Source of the DNA: JABURQ01 sp029243145
Lineage (GTDB): Bacteria; Planctomycetota; Planctomycetia; Planctomycetales; Planctomycetaceae
Reading direction: 5' to 3'
DNA length: 64,000 nucleotides
NCBI GenBank assembly: GCA_965660145.1
Contig: CBFHYX010000004.1
Coordinates: 248,001 to 312,000 of the forward strand
Shown here one piece after another: positions 17,823 through 27,105 of the stretch. The notes beneath the pieces were generated by a model. That model had not been told where the DNA came from. It made no database searches and saw only the letters and a program-made list of their open reading frames with translations. A program made the position numbers and the translations under genes. Positions within the stretch are counted from its first letter, which is position 1. Every line of letters starts with the position of its first letter.

Positions 17823-20432
17823 TCAGTCAATAAACTGGAATTCGTTGGAAAGTAGCAGAACTTGAGCTAACTGAGACCAAGGATCGAGAGGTGCCGGTCC
17901 AGGGCCTGAAAACTCCTTTTCAGCAACTGAAGAGATGTGACCATTGCGGTCAGGTTTTGTGAAAATGATTTCTGCCGGCCATTGGAAGGAATCGTGAGAA
18001 AGCGTTCCTTTGAGGTCGGTGATAAATTCAACGGTTTGGCCAGCCGACACACGAATGTTCTGCAAATTTGTCAGTTGTTCTCTGTTGTGGACTTCCCAAA
18101 CCCCTTGCTGGTCTTTCCCGGAGATCAGAATCCGTCCGCGAACACCATCTCCTTGATCTGTGTGATGTTGCAGTCTGGCTTTGATCGTTACTTGACCATC
18201 TTCTGGAACCACCCATCGGCGAACGACAGCATGCATCAGATCGTTCCCGACATGACCGCCGTTGTTACTGAGCATTGCCCAGCCCAGTTTGTCATCGGGG
18301 AGCTTGACGCCCCCCTGCCAGGCTGTTCCTGTGAAGTGAGGTAACGCGGTGAAGGAAAGCAGCATGCCGGCTTCGGAAGTGACATGTCCGTAACCATATT
18401 CCCAACGATTCTCATTGTTGACACTGACAGGTTGAGGATAGGTACGTTCGAGATAAGCCAACACGAGTTGGAGCTCATTGCTGGAGGGATCTCTTTGTAA
18501 AATGCGTCGATAGAGTTCACGAATGCGGTTTGGTTCATCCCCTTTGGGGAGCATCTGTTGAATGGCTTCCGCTTGCTCAATCACGAACGGTGAGTTTAAT
18601 AGGAACAACGCCTGCTGTGGGACATTGGTTTCAAAACGCTGGGGCGAGTGTGTGTCGGGGCCAGCAAAATCGAAGGTGCGAAACAATCCCGGAAGATTCT
18701 GTCGGTCGATGAACGCATATACGGTTCGTCGTTTGGGGTATGGCTGTTCGGTAATTTTGACAGATTGGCCGCCGAAAGTCGCATCGAGTTGTTTGGAAAC
18801 AGCCAACATGCTGTCACGCAGAGTTTCAAAATCAACACGACGACGATTCATGTGTGAAATGAGAGTGTTTTCTGGATCTTGTTCGGCAATCTTCTGGGTG
18901 ACACCAGAAGTTTGTTGGTAGGTCTTCGACGAGACGATTTTCCGAATCAGACTTTTGGTTGACCAGTTTTCTTCCACCAAGCTGGACGCCAACCAATCGA
19001 GTAGTTCGGGATGAGTGGGAGGATCACTGCGAACCCCAAAGTCGCTCGGTGTTCGTACCAAATGATGGCCAATCAAATGACCCCAAGTTCGATTTACCCA
19101 AACACGAGATGTCAGGGGGTTTTCGTTTGAGGCGATCTTCTTCGCCATCTCCAGACGGCCGCTACCGCTTTGGAATGGTTCACGTTCTTCTCGCTCAATG
19201 ACTTTCAGGAATTGACGAGGTACTTTTTCTCCACGACTTCCGGCAGAGCCTCTGAGGAAAACAACCGGTTGAAACAAGTCTTTTTTATCCACCATGCGTA
19301 GTGTGGAAGGAGCATCTTTCGGTTCGTGCGAACTGGCGAAGACACCATACAAAGAGTAATAATCGGCCGTCGGAACGGGGTCATATTTGTGATCGTGACA
19401 ACGGGCACAGGCGACCGTGATTCCCATCAATCCGCGAGTGACCAGATCGATCCGGTCATCAATGATGTCGTGAGAGTTATTCAGGAAACGGCGCCCGAGT
19501 GTCAAAAAACCCATTGCATGCAGGTCGTCTTCATTTTCAGACGCTTGATCGGCGGCGATTTGCCGCACAATAAATTGATCGTATGGCAAATCTTGATTAA
19601 AGGCATTGATGACCCATTCCCGATAACGCCACGCATCAGGATAATTTCGATCTTCTTGAAAAACATACCCTTTGGTGTCTGCGTAGCGAGACACATCCAA
19701 CCAATGTCGAGCCCAGCGTTCTCCAAAATGGGGAGAGGCCAGATAACGATCAATCAGTTTGGCGTAGGCGTCAGGAGAAGTATCATTCTGGAATGTCTGA
19801 AGCTCCTCGATTGTGGGAGGCAGCCCGAGCAAATCGTATTTCAACCGACGCAATAATGTTTCACGATCTGCGGCTTGCCTGGGGCTGAGATCGTTTTCTC
19901 GCAACTTTTGTAACACAAACTGATCAATGGCATTCACGGGCCAGGAACTGTCTGCCAAATTGGGGGGCTCGGGTTTTGTAACGGGTTGATAAGCCCAATG
20001 TGATTGCCAATCGATGCCATGCTCACTCGCAGTGGTTTTTGGCAGATCAGAGGCAGGCCAAGGAGCCCCCATCTCAATCCAGGTTTTGAAATCGCCAAGA
20101 ACGGAGCCTGCCAGTTTGCCATCAGGTGGCATCTGAGTATCGAGCGGGTCGTGCTGTAGCACAGCCCATAGACGGCTCTCGTCGAGTTTTCCCGGAGTCA
20201 AAACCGTGCCGGTATCGCCTCCTTTGATGAGGAATTGCCGATGATCAACACGCAGGCCGGACTGTTGTTTTTTGGGTCCATGACACTCATAGCAGGACTT
20301 TGCCAAGATAGGCCGGATTTTTGTTTCGAAGAACTTCTCTTGCTCGGGGGTGACCGGTGGAGCTTCCGCTTGGAGGGAGCTTGATCCCAGGCACATCAAA
20401 GAAGCTGCGAATAATAGGTAAATTCGATGCAT
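17823..20432 (-). CDS. Planctomycete cytochrome c / DUF1549 / DUF1553 protein (PSD1 type)
   Basis: The 869-residue exported protein starts with a signal peptide (LLFAASLMCLGSSSLQA). It then has the Planctomycete cytochrome c domain with the haem motif C47-Y-E-C50-H51 and the MPPDGK segment, next DUF1549 (about 155-370, with GERWARHWLDVSRYADTKGY), and DUF1553 (about 420-670, with TSRVWVNRTWGHLIG and P-S-D-F-G). The region between the two DUFs is short compared with versions carrying a concanavalin insert. A C-terminal beta-rich extension lies at about 700-820. It is operonic with the DUF1501 gene. Confidence 0.93.
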   Translation of the reverse strand: MHRIYLLFAASLMCLGSSSLQAEAPPVTPEQEKFFETKIRPILAKSCYECHGPKKQQSGLRVDHRQFLIKGGDTGTVLTPGKLDESRLWAVLQHDPLDTQMPPDGKLAGSVLGDFKTWIEMGAPWPASDLPKTTASEHGIDWQSHWAYQPVTKPEPPNLADSSWPVNAIDQFVLQKLRENDLSPRQAADRETLLRRLKYDLLGLPPTIEELQTFQNDTSPDAYAKLIDRYLASPHFGERWARHWLDVSRYADTKGYVFQEDRNYPDAWRYREWVINAFNQDLPYDQFIVRQIAADQASENEDDLHAMGFLTLGRRFLNNSHDIIDDRIDLVTRGLMGITVACARCHDHKYDPVPTADYYSLYGVFASSHEPKDAPSTLRMVDKKDLFQPVVFLRGSAGSRGEKVPRQFLKVIEREEREPFQSGSGRLEMAKKIASNENPLTSRVWVNRTWGHLIGHHLVRTPSDFGVRSDPPTHPELLDWLASSLVEENWSTKSLIRKIVSSKTYQQTSGVTQKIAEQDPENTLISHMNRRRVDFETLRDSMLAVSKQLDATFGGQSVKITEQPYPKRRTVYAFIDRQNLPGLFRTFDFAGPDTHSPQRFETNVPQQALFLLNSPFVIEQAEAIQQMLPKGDEPNRIRELYRRILQRDPSSNELQLVLAYLERTYPQPVSVNNENRWEYGYGHVTSEAGMLLSFTALPHFTGTAWQGGVKLPDDKLGWAMLSNNGGHVGNDLMHAVVRRWVVPEDGQVTIKARLQHHTDQGDGVRGRILISGKDQQGVWEVHNREQLTNLQNIRVSAGQTVEFITDLKGTLSHDSFQWPAEIIFTKPDRNGHISSVAEKEFSGPGPAPLDPWSQLAQVLLLSNEFQFID

Positions 20433-20460
20433 AAGGCGGGGTGATTCGATGAGAAAATCG

Positions 20461-20500
20461 TTTTGTAGGTAGGACGGAGCGTGTGTCTGCTCCGCACCTC
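20461..20500. repeat. Palindromic element upstream of the PSD1 gene
   Basis: CGGAGC (20475-20480) pairs with GCTCCG (20489-20494) around GTGTGTCT. Flanking AGGT and ACCT extend the symmetry imperfectly. It lies 43 bases upstream of the PSD1 start in a 242-base gap. It has no T-run. It looks like a dispersed intergenic palindrome rather than a terminator, but only one copy is seen here. Confidence 0.35.
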
Positions 20501-20674
20501 CATTATAGTTGTTTAGCGGCAGAGAAAACAGGTTCTCTGGATTGAACCGTAAAATGTAGGGATTTGTAGGGAAGCGGCGTTTTCTCCTGCTGACTGGGCC
20601 AATTAGTCGTGGGAAACATACATATTCCCGGCAAGTCCGACGTCATCATACCTTTTGACTCTCAGAGATTTCAG

Positions 20675-23111
20675 ATGAAACGCTTCTTCTTGATGTGTCT
20701 TTTCGCTGTGTCTATGCTTTCGTCTCTGGAAGCCGGGCTATCACCCCCACAATGTTGCGGTGATTGTGAATGAAGATAGCTGGACTTCGAAAGCGGTCGC
20801 CAACGAATATATCCGTTTGCGAAATATTCCCCCGGCGAACGTCATCTATCTGAAAGACATCCCCGACACTTGGGCCATCGATGTCGAGCAGTTTCGCCAG
20901 CTCATTCTGAAACCAATTATTTTGACGATCTCCGAGCGAGGGATCGCCAATCAAATTGAATGTATCACCTATTCTGCTGACTTCCCTTGGCAGATCGGCC
21001 TGAAATCAGACATCGATAAAACTCCCGGTCAAAAGCCACCGCACTATTTAACTCCCTACGGCTCGCTCACGGGGATGACGTATCTCGTTGAGTATGTGTT
21101 TCGCGAAGATATCAACTATTTGCAACTCAGCTCGAATGCCTATTTCCGAAAGAGAGTCCAGGCAGGCGGTCCTTTCCTGCCCAACGAGAGCGAAGGGGTT
21201 CAATATCGCGAAACGCTCAAGATGATGGAGGAAAGCCGGTTCGGTGATGCCAAAAAAATCTTGGAGCGGTTGCTGGACACCCACGATCATGTCGGCTTGC
21301 TGTGGTATTACTACGCACGTTGTTTGACTGAGGATGAAAAATATCTCGATAGCTTGAAGGCGTTGGAAAAAGCGGTCACGAATGGATTTGTCAATGCTGA
21401 GCAAGCCGAGAAAGACGAGTCGCTGCGCCCCTGACGCTCGACAGAAGGTTTTCGTGATCTGCTTGCTAAAATGCGAAACCCTTTGTTTGAAACCGAAGAC
21501 GCCTACGCATTCTCTCACCAGACCGCTTATAGTCTTCCCTTCACGAAAAAACCAATCCATTACATGATGTCGACGATGTTGGGTGTCACTGTTGGGAGGG
21601 GAAACTCGGTCTCGGAGATCTTGCAGTGCTTGCGAACGAGCGTGGAAGCGGATGAGAATTTACCAGCCGCCTCATTTTATTTTTCCCGAACCAAAGATAT
21701 TCGTTCAACAACTCGCGATGGCTGGTTCGATGCGGCTGTTGCCAAATTAAGAGAAAACGGCCGTCATGCGTTGATCATCAAGGATGATGTTCCCAAGTTC
21801 CGCCGAGATGTGGGAGGCTTGATGTCTGGCACTGCCGGTTTTGATTGGCCCAAATCGCAATCCAAAATGACGCCGGGGGCAATTTGCGAACATCTCACCA
21901 GTTTTGGTGGAATGATGAATGATGACGCAACTCAAACTCCCATCAGTGAGTGGATTCGCTATGGAGCCTCGGGGACCAGTGGGACTGTTTACGAACCGTT
22001 CGCCTTGCAGCCCAAGTTTCCGACTGCCTTTCTGCATGTTTATTATTCTCGTGGCTACTCTTTGGCGGAATCATTCTGTCTCTCTGTGCAGTCTCCGTAT
22101 CAATTGCTGATTCTCGGCGACCCGCTTTGTCAACCTTGGTCCAGTTCCCCCCGTTTTAATCTCGAATTTGAGGCGGGACAAGAATTGGGTTCCTCGGTTC
22201 CGCTGCTTACTCAACATAAAGACGAGATTGATCGCTTTACTGTTCTGGTTGACGGCGTTGAACAGTCGAGTTCGATTCCCGGCGTCCGAGACTTCTTGCG
22301 AATCAATGATCTTGCAGATGGCAGCCATGAGCTCACCGTCGTTGCCACGGCAAAGCAACAACCACAAACAGATGGCCGCAAGTCGGTACCGTTCAGTGTC
22401 AAACGGTATGGGAAGAGCATCGACCTCGCTTTGCAAACGAAAAAGATTGATGATCAACCAGAGAGTTGTTGCAGTTTGGGAGAAAGTGTCACCTTAAAAG
22501 CCACATGTAAAGATGCAGAAACCATAAAAATTTATCAGTTCTCAAAACTACTCGGCACGATTGAAGGAGCAGAAGGAGAACTGGAAGTCCTCGCAGATGT
22601 CATCGGTCTTGGTGATGTCCAGCTTCATGCCATCGCGGAGGGTGACGGATGGAGCATCCGTTCAAAGCCTTTGTCGGTCAAAATTGCACCTCTTCCACTT
22701 CGAAAAGCAATTGGCCCCGCACGCGGATTGCCATTGAAACCAGGGGTATTACTAACCACTCAAACCGGAAAAGTCGAATTGCAAAACACTCGCAATACCG
22801 ACTGGATGCAAGCTAACGGTCTGGAAATGGACGATACCTTTGAATTGACCGGCTATCACGATGCCGATCAGCAGGACCTCTATCAATTGGAAGTCAGCAG
22901 CGGGTTTGATCTCGAAGTCACTTTGAATGGAGTACCCGTCGAGTTACCCCCTTCCGACAAGTTATTTCGTTGTGTGCCTTTGTCACTTGATAAAGGGAGG
23001 CATCAGTTGTCGATAAAAGAGACGATGATTCATAACGGCGATTTGAAAGTTTACTTCGGCAATCAATGCCGTCCCGTGATGGGAGATCAGCTCTTCAAAA
23101 TTCGTCGATAA
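20675..23111 (+). pseudogene. TIGR03790-family secreted protein, disrupted by a frameshift and an in-frame stop
   Basis: A signal-peptide start (ATG 20675, MKRFFLMCLFAVSMLSS) runs out of frame at the GGG of 20735-20737. Removing one G joins E-A-G to Y-H-P-H-N-V-A-V-I-V-N-E-D in the next frame. That frame continues through a TPR-like middle part (LERLLDTHDHVGLLWYYYAR) to a TGA at 21432-21434, then goes on in the same frame as RSTEGFRDLLAKM to 23111. The later part has the family-like end SPYQLLILGDPLCQPW and an Ig-like C-terminal half. Apart from these two lesions about 800 codons are intact, so the damage is recent or due to sequence error. The TIGR03790 family is, from memory, linked to exosortase-bearing bacteria. 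Confidence 0.75.
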
Positions 23112-23118
23112 ATGCTCG

Positions 23119-23871
23119 TTACGAGACTTTCGCTTTCATTTTTGGCATCAAGCTCGACAGTCCACCATCGACGGAAAATACTTGCCCACTCACCCAACTG
23201 TTTTCAGGGGTGAGTAACCACTCAATCATTGAAGCGATGTCTGAAGGTTCGCCCAAACGTCCCATCGCATGCATTGAAAGTGAGACTTCCTCGGTCATCG
23301 AATTTGAGAGCATTTTTTCAGTCATCTGAGAACGAACGAGACCTGGTGCCACGCAGTTGACGCGAATTCCCCGAGAAGCGTAGGTCGCGGCTGCGGAGCG
23401 TGAAAGTCCGACGACTCCAGCCTTGGCCGCAGCAATCGCTTCGTGATTGGCCATCCCTTTGAGGGCTGCCGCAGATGACACAAATACGATCGAACCACCC
23501 TCCCCTTTTTGCATCACGGGGATAACACTTCTCAAGATCAAAAAACAAGAAGTGAGATTCGCTTCAAGAGTTTGCTGCCATTCATCGTCAGTCGTGCTAT
23601 GAGCCGGCTTCAACAGCAGTGAGCCCACGAGATTGGTGACTGCAGTGATCGATCCGAGTTTTTCATGCGCCTGTTTAACGACATTGTCGACTGACGATTT
23701 CTCCCAACTATCGATGACGGCATATTCGGAGTCCACTTCTTTCGCCAAACTTGATAGTTTTTTATCAGACCGACCACATAAAAATAGTGAATAACCCGCC
23801 TGATGAAGACGTTTACTCAACTCGATTCCCGTAGAACTGGTCGCTCCAAAGATGAGAACTCCGTGATCCAT
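23119..23871 (-). CDS. SDR-family oxidoreductase lacking the catalytic tyrosine
   Basis: The 250-residue protein has a Rossmann start (GVLIFGATSSTGIELS), Ser132-Ser133 at the active-site strand, a proline-glycine APGLV segment and the C-terminal SGQVFSVDGG. At the usual Y-x-x-x-K the sequence reads I146-A-A-A-K150 (within NHEAIAAAK), so the catalytic Tyr is replaced by Ile. The dinucleotide loop and N-N-A-G (here NLVG) are also atypical. It may be a subgroup with altered chemistry or a non-catalytic member. ATG 23871 is chosen for GGAG eight bases upstream; the frame is open to 23922. Confidence 0.85.
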   Translation of the reverse strand: MDHGVLIFGATSSTGIELSKRLHQAGYSLFLCGRSDKKLSSLAKEVDSEYAVIDSWEKSSVDNVVKQAHEKLGSITAVTNLVGSLLLKPAHSTTDDEWQQTLEANLTSCFLILRSVIPVMQKGEGGSIVFVSSAAALKGMANHEAIAAAKAGVVGLSRSAAATYASRGIRVNCVAPGLVRSQMTEKMLSNSMTEEVSLSMHAMGRLGEPSDIASMIEWLLTPENSWVSGQVFSVDGGLSSLMPKMKAKVS

Positions 23872-23968
23872 AGTAGCTCCAAGCACGTGTTTGTATGATT
23901 TAAAAGGAGTATGATGCTGCAAGAAACTTTAGGCATCTCCACGCGATTGACAATGGATCAAATTCTCG

Positions 23969-24673
23969 ATGACAACGGCTCTCTTTTTTGCTTTCATCGC
24001 TGGACTGGCAATTCCCGTCGGAGGATTCCTCGCCTGGTGCGATAAAATTTCTCCCGACTGGGGAGAAGAAGAATTTCATCATTCGATCATTGCCTTCGGC
24101 GGTGGAGCACTTCTATCCGCAGTTGCCTTGGTGCTTGTGCCCGAAGGTGCCGCCAGACTGACTCCTCTCCCCGCCGTTGTCTCCTTTGTTCTTGGTGGAA
24201 TCGCATTTTATGGTCTCGATTGTCTGCTTGATCGGCTGGGAGGCTCGGTTGCGCAGTTGGTCGCTATGGTCTCAGATTTCATCCCTGAGGCCATCGCGTT
24301 GGGAGCCACGTTTGCCTCGGGAGAATCGTCGGCATTGTTGATTGCCGGCATGATTGGACTCCAAAATCTTCCCGAAGGATTTAATTCCTATCGCGAAATG
24401 ACTAGCGATTCACAACTCTCCTCGCGGAATGTTCTTATCGCGTTCAGCTTGCTGTCACTGTTGGGGCCAGCCGCGGCATTCATCGGTCTCGAATTCTTCG
24501 CCGAAAGAGAGGGTTCGCTTGGCGTTTTGATGCTGTTTGCCAGTGGAGGTATTCTCTACCTCACCTTTGAAGACATTGCACCGCAGGCGGTGCTCAAAAA
24601 CTCTCGCTTACCGGCTTTGGGTAGTATTGCCGGTTTTGCTCTCGGATTGATCGGCTACATGTTCACAGGATAA
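23969..24673 (+). CDS. ZIP-like metal transporter family membrane protein
   Basis: The 234-residue protein has about seven to eight hydrophobic segments. The two metal-site helices are recognisable but altered: DFIPEAIALGA in place of H-N-F-P-E-G, and LQNLPEGFN in place of I-H-N-I-P-E-G, so His ligands are replaced by Asp and Gln. The Glu residues remain. It could transport a divalent cation with different selectivity, or be a divergent homologue. It is divergent from the SDR gene. Confidence 0.8.
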   Translation: MTTALFFAFIAGLAIPVGGFLAWCDKISPDWGEEEFHHSIIAFGGGALLSAVALVLVPEGAARLTPLPAVVSFVLGGIAFYGLDCLLDRLGGSVAQLVAMVSDFIPEAIALGATFASGESSALLIAGMIGLQNLPEGFNSYREMTSDSQLSSRNVLIAFSLLSLLGPAAAFIGLEFFAEREGSLGVLMLFASGGILYLTFEDIAPQAVLKNSRLPALGSIAGFALGLIGYMFTG

Positions 24674-24739
24674 CCAGAGCATCTTGAGGGGTAGCGGGCC
24701 TGTGCCGACCGTGAGCGTTGTAATTCAGAATAGTGAGCT

Positions 24740-25864
24740 TCACTCCCGCATGATTTCCTCAATCTCCACGGCACGGTGTTCTTTGGCTGACAAATAGCAA
24801 GCATCCACCAGCGCCATCGTCTTCAAATTATCGCGTCCGCTGATTTCGAGTGTGCGTCCTGATTCCAATCCGCACAACAAATGAGCCATCGGGCCGACAA
24901 ATGCATCCGGGAACCAAACTTCCGGCCAACGAGGCGACTGCCAGACGCCGGGTTTTGTGGCACTGATGTAGTCCAATGTGCTGGGAGTCCTCTCGGGATA
25001 ACTGGGCCAACCTATGGTCCCCTTCGCCAGCCCATCTGTTCCCTCCAGTCTCCAATGGATCGAAGGTTCGTTTTCACTTCCTTCCACGACCGGGCCGGTC
25101 CAAACATCATCCAGTGAAGTCGCGCGGAGTCCGCTTTCATATTCCAGGATGTATAAGCAAATACCGTCTTGATGAGGAAATATTTCTGCCGTCCGCGGGT
25201 CGCTGCGGATACTGGCAAAGATTCGTTGCGGATCTCCCAGCAAATAACGAAATGCATCGAGGTGATGGATGCTCATAATACGCAGTGTCACCCAGCCGAG
25301 TCGCTCTTGCCAAGGCATCCAATGGGGAACGGCTCGCATATCAATCGACATTAAAACGGGTTCACCCAGATCTCCCCGACGCAGTAATGATTTGCAAGCT
25401 CGGATTGATTGGTCGTACCTCATGTTCTGATTGACGGCCAGTGCAATGCCAGCGTCTTCACAAAGCTCGACGATTTCTTTCGCTTCGGTGAAGTTCATCC
25501 CCAGCGGTTTTTGGCAAAGGATTCCCCGCAAATGGTCGTTATGCTTGACGGCGGCGCGAATGACTTCGATCGTGACATCGGGAGGCACGGCGACATCGAG
25601 AACTTCAATTTCGGGGTCGTTCAACAATTCTGTGTAATGGTCGTAGACTTTGCCAATCTGGTGTCGTTCTGCGACCTGTCTGGCATGATCGGGATTGCGG
25701 CTAGCGATGGCCACCGGATTAAATCCGTTGTTCCGATAGGCTACGAGATGACAATCCGACATAATGAACCCAGAACCGATACAGCCAATTGGCACATTTC
25801 GGTTCTCGGGTAGCTTGGGAAGATAATCAAGATCGGTCGAGACTTGGGATTCGGCATCAGACAT
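24740..25864 (-). CDS. Gfo/Idh/MocA-family oxidoreductase
   Basis: NAD(P)-dependent oxidoreductase-like protein of 374 residues. It has the Rossmann strand IGCIGSGFIMSDCH, the V-A-V-P-P-D-V segment and the E-K-P-like motif (here CQKPLGMN), followed by the alpha/beta C-terminal domain (about 140-340). The family acts on sugars, inositols or their derivatives. The substrate cannot be told. It is divergent from the nucleotidyltransferase gene, with a 62-base gap. Confidence 0.88.
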   Translation of the reverse strand: MSDAESQVSTDLDYLPKLPENRNVPIGCIGSGFIMSDCHLVAYRNNGFNPVAIASRNPDHARQVAERHQIGKVYDHYTELLNDPEIEVLDVAVPPDVTIEVIRAAVKHNDHLRGILCQKPLGMNFTEAKEIVELCEDAGIALAVNQNMRYDQSIRACKSLLRRGDLGEPVLMSIDMRAVPHWMPWQERLGWVTLRIMSIHHLDAFRYLLGDPQRIFASIRSDPRTAEIFPHQDGICLYILEYESGLRATSLDDVWTGPVVEGSENEPSIHWRLEGTDGLAKGTIGWPSYPERTPSTLDYISATKPGVWQSPRWPEVWFPDAFVGPMAHLLCGLESGRTLEISGRDNLKTMALVDACYLSAKEHRAVEIEEIMRE

Positions 25865-25926
25865 GATAGAAAACTTTCTGGAACACAGGTTCTCTTAACA
25901 TACACAACCATTGAGCAACTCGCGAT

Positions 25927-26949
25927 ATGTTTGATTTCGATTCCACAACTCAAAACTCCTTTCCTGCCAGCCGCGAGAGCTTGATCGAAGAATTACCGAG
26001 CGTTCTTGCGGAAAGTTGGCAACGGTCGCGAGAAACGCATTCCCGACTGAGAGAACTCTTTCTCGAAAAGCCATTGTCACTCGTTGTTGAGACAATGTAT
26101 GTCTGTGGGTCGCTCGGTCGTATGGAGCAGATCCCAAGTTCAGATTGCGATCTGGTCATAGTGACTTCAAACGACATCTTGCCAAACTCAGACCTCGCGC
26201 AAGAACTCTACGGAGAGATTTGGAGCCGTCTCGAATCCCTCGGCATGATTCGTCCCAAACCGAACGGAATATTTTCCGAGACAGTGACATGGAAACAACT
26301 CGTCGATCCCACACACCGGGGACAAGTTGATGAAGATCAGTTCGTGTATGGAAAACGGATTCAATTGCTCCTTGATTCTCAGCCGATCTTTCAAGCTGAT
26401 CGGTTTCGGGAGTTGCAACGCGTCGTGTTGAATCGTTTCTCTCGTGAGCCGGAATCGAACAACCCCTCGCAATGGCTTGGTCTCTTGATTGAAATCATCC
26501 GCTACTGGAAGGCTCTCGGGGCACGATCTTTATGGCTCGATGATCGTTCATTGGGAGAATGGCGTTACATCAACGTCAAGTTTCGACACAGTCGAAACTT
26601 GCTGATCTTTGGATTGCTAATTTTAGTGGGTGAAGCTTCGGCACAAACAGGCGATTCCCAGGAATGGCTGATGCAGCGATTGCCACTCACGCCGCTGGAA
26701 AGAGTTTGTTTATTTGCCGATGACAATAACCAGAAACAAATTCTTGACAGCTATAATCTGTTTCTGAGACAGATGTCGTCTGCAGAGATCGTCAAAATAC
26801 TTCGAGACGATTCGAATGCCGAGAAAGAGCCACCGGAATTTCGAGAACTTGCCCAAAATGCGAGCCGATTTCTGAGTTCCATCCTTGAGACTCTCAAAAC
26901 TCGCGGTCTTGGCTGGCCCACGGAAGTCCGGCATGAAGTCATGTTATGA
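25927..26949 (+). CDS. DUF294/GlnD-like nucleotidyltransferase-domain protein
   Basis: The 340-residue protein carries a nucleotidyltransferase signature GSLGRMEQIPSSDCDLVIV (about residues 61-80), as in GlnD and DUF294 proteins: G-S-x-G-R, then D-x-D metal ligands. The C-terminal half (about 170-330) is helical, like the substrate-binding domain of GlnD-type enzymes. No HD, ACT or CBS domain is present, so it is not a full uridylyltransferase. Target unknown. Confidence 0.75.
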   Translation: MFDFDSTTQNSFPASRESLIEELPSVLAESWQRSRETHSRLRELFLEKPLSLVVETMYVCGSLGRMEQIPSSDCDLVIVTSNDILPNSDLAQELYGEIWSRLESLGMIRPKPNGIFSETVTWKQLVDPTHRGQVDEDQFVYGKRIQLLLDSQPIFQADRFRELQRVVLNRFSREPESNNPSQWLGLLIEIIRYWKALGARSLWLDDRSLGEWRYINVKFRHSRNLLIFGLLILVGEASAQTGDSQEWLMQRLPLTPLERVCLFADDNNQKQILDSYNLFLRQMSSAEIVKILRDDSNAEKEPPEFRELAQNASRFLSSILETLKTRGLGWPTEVRHEVML

Positions 26950-27105
26950 TCGAGTGGTGGCAGGGTTCCCACGTTTTCTAGTTCTCAGAGAGGCTCTGCG
27001 ATTCTTTTTTGACTCGCAATTTGACATCGCGCTCTAAAACCGCGACTCTGGATATTCGTTTGGATATCCACACACTCACAAGATGACATCACGGAAAGTC
27101 TTTCC

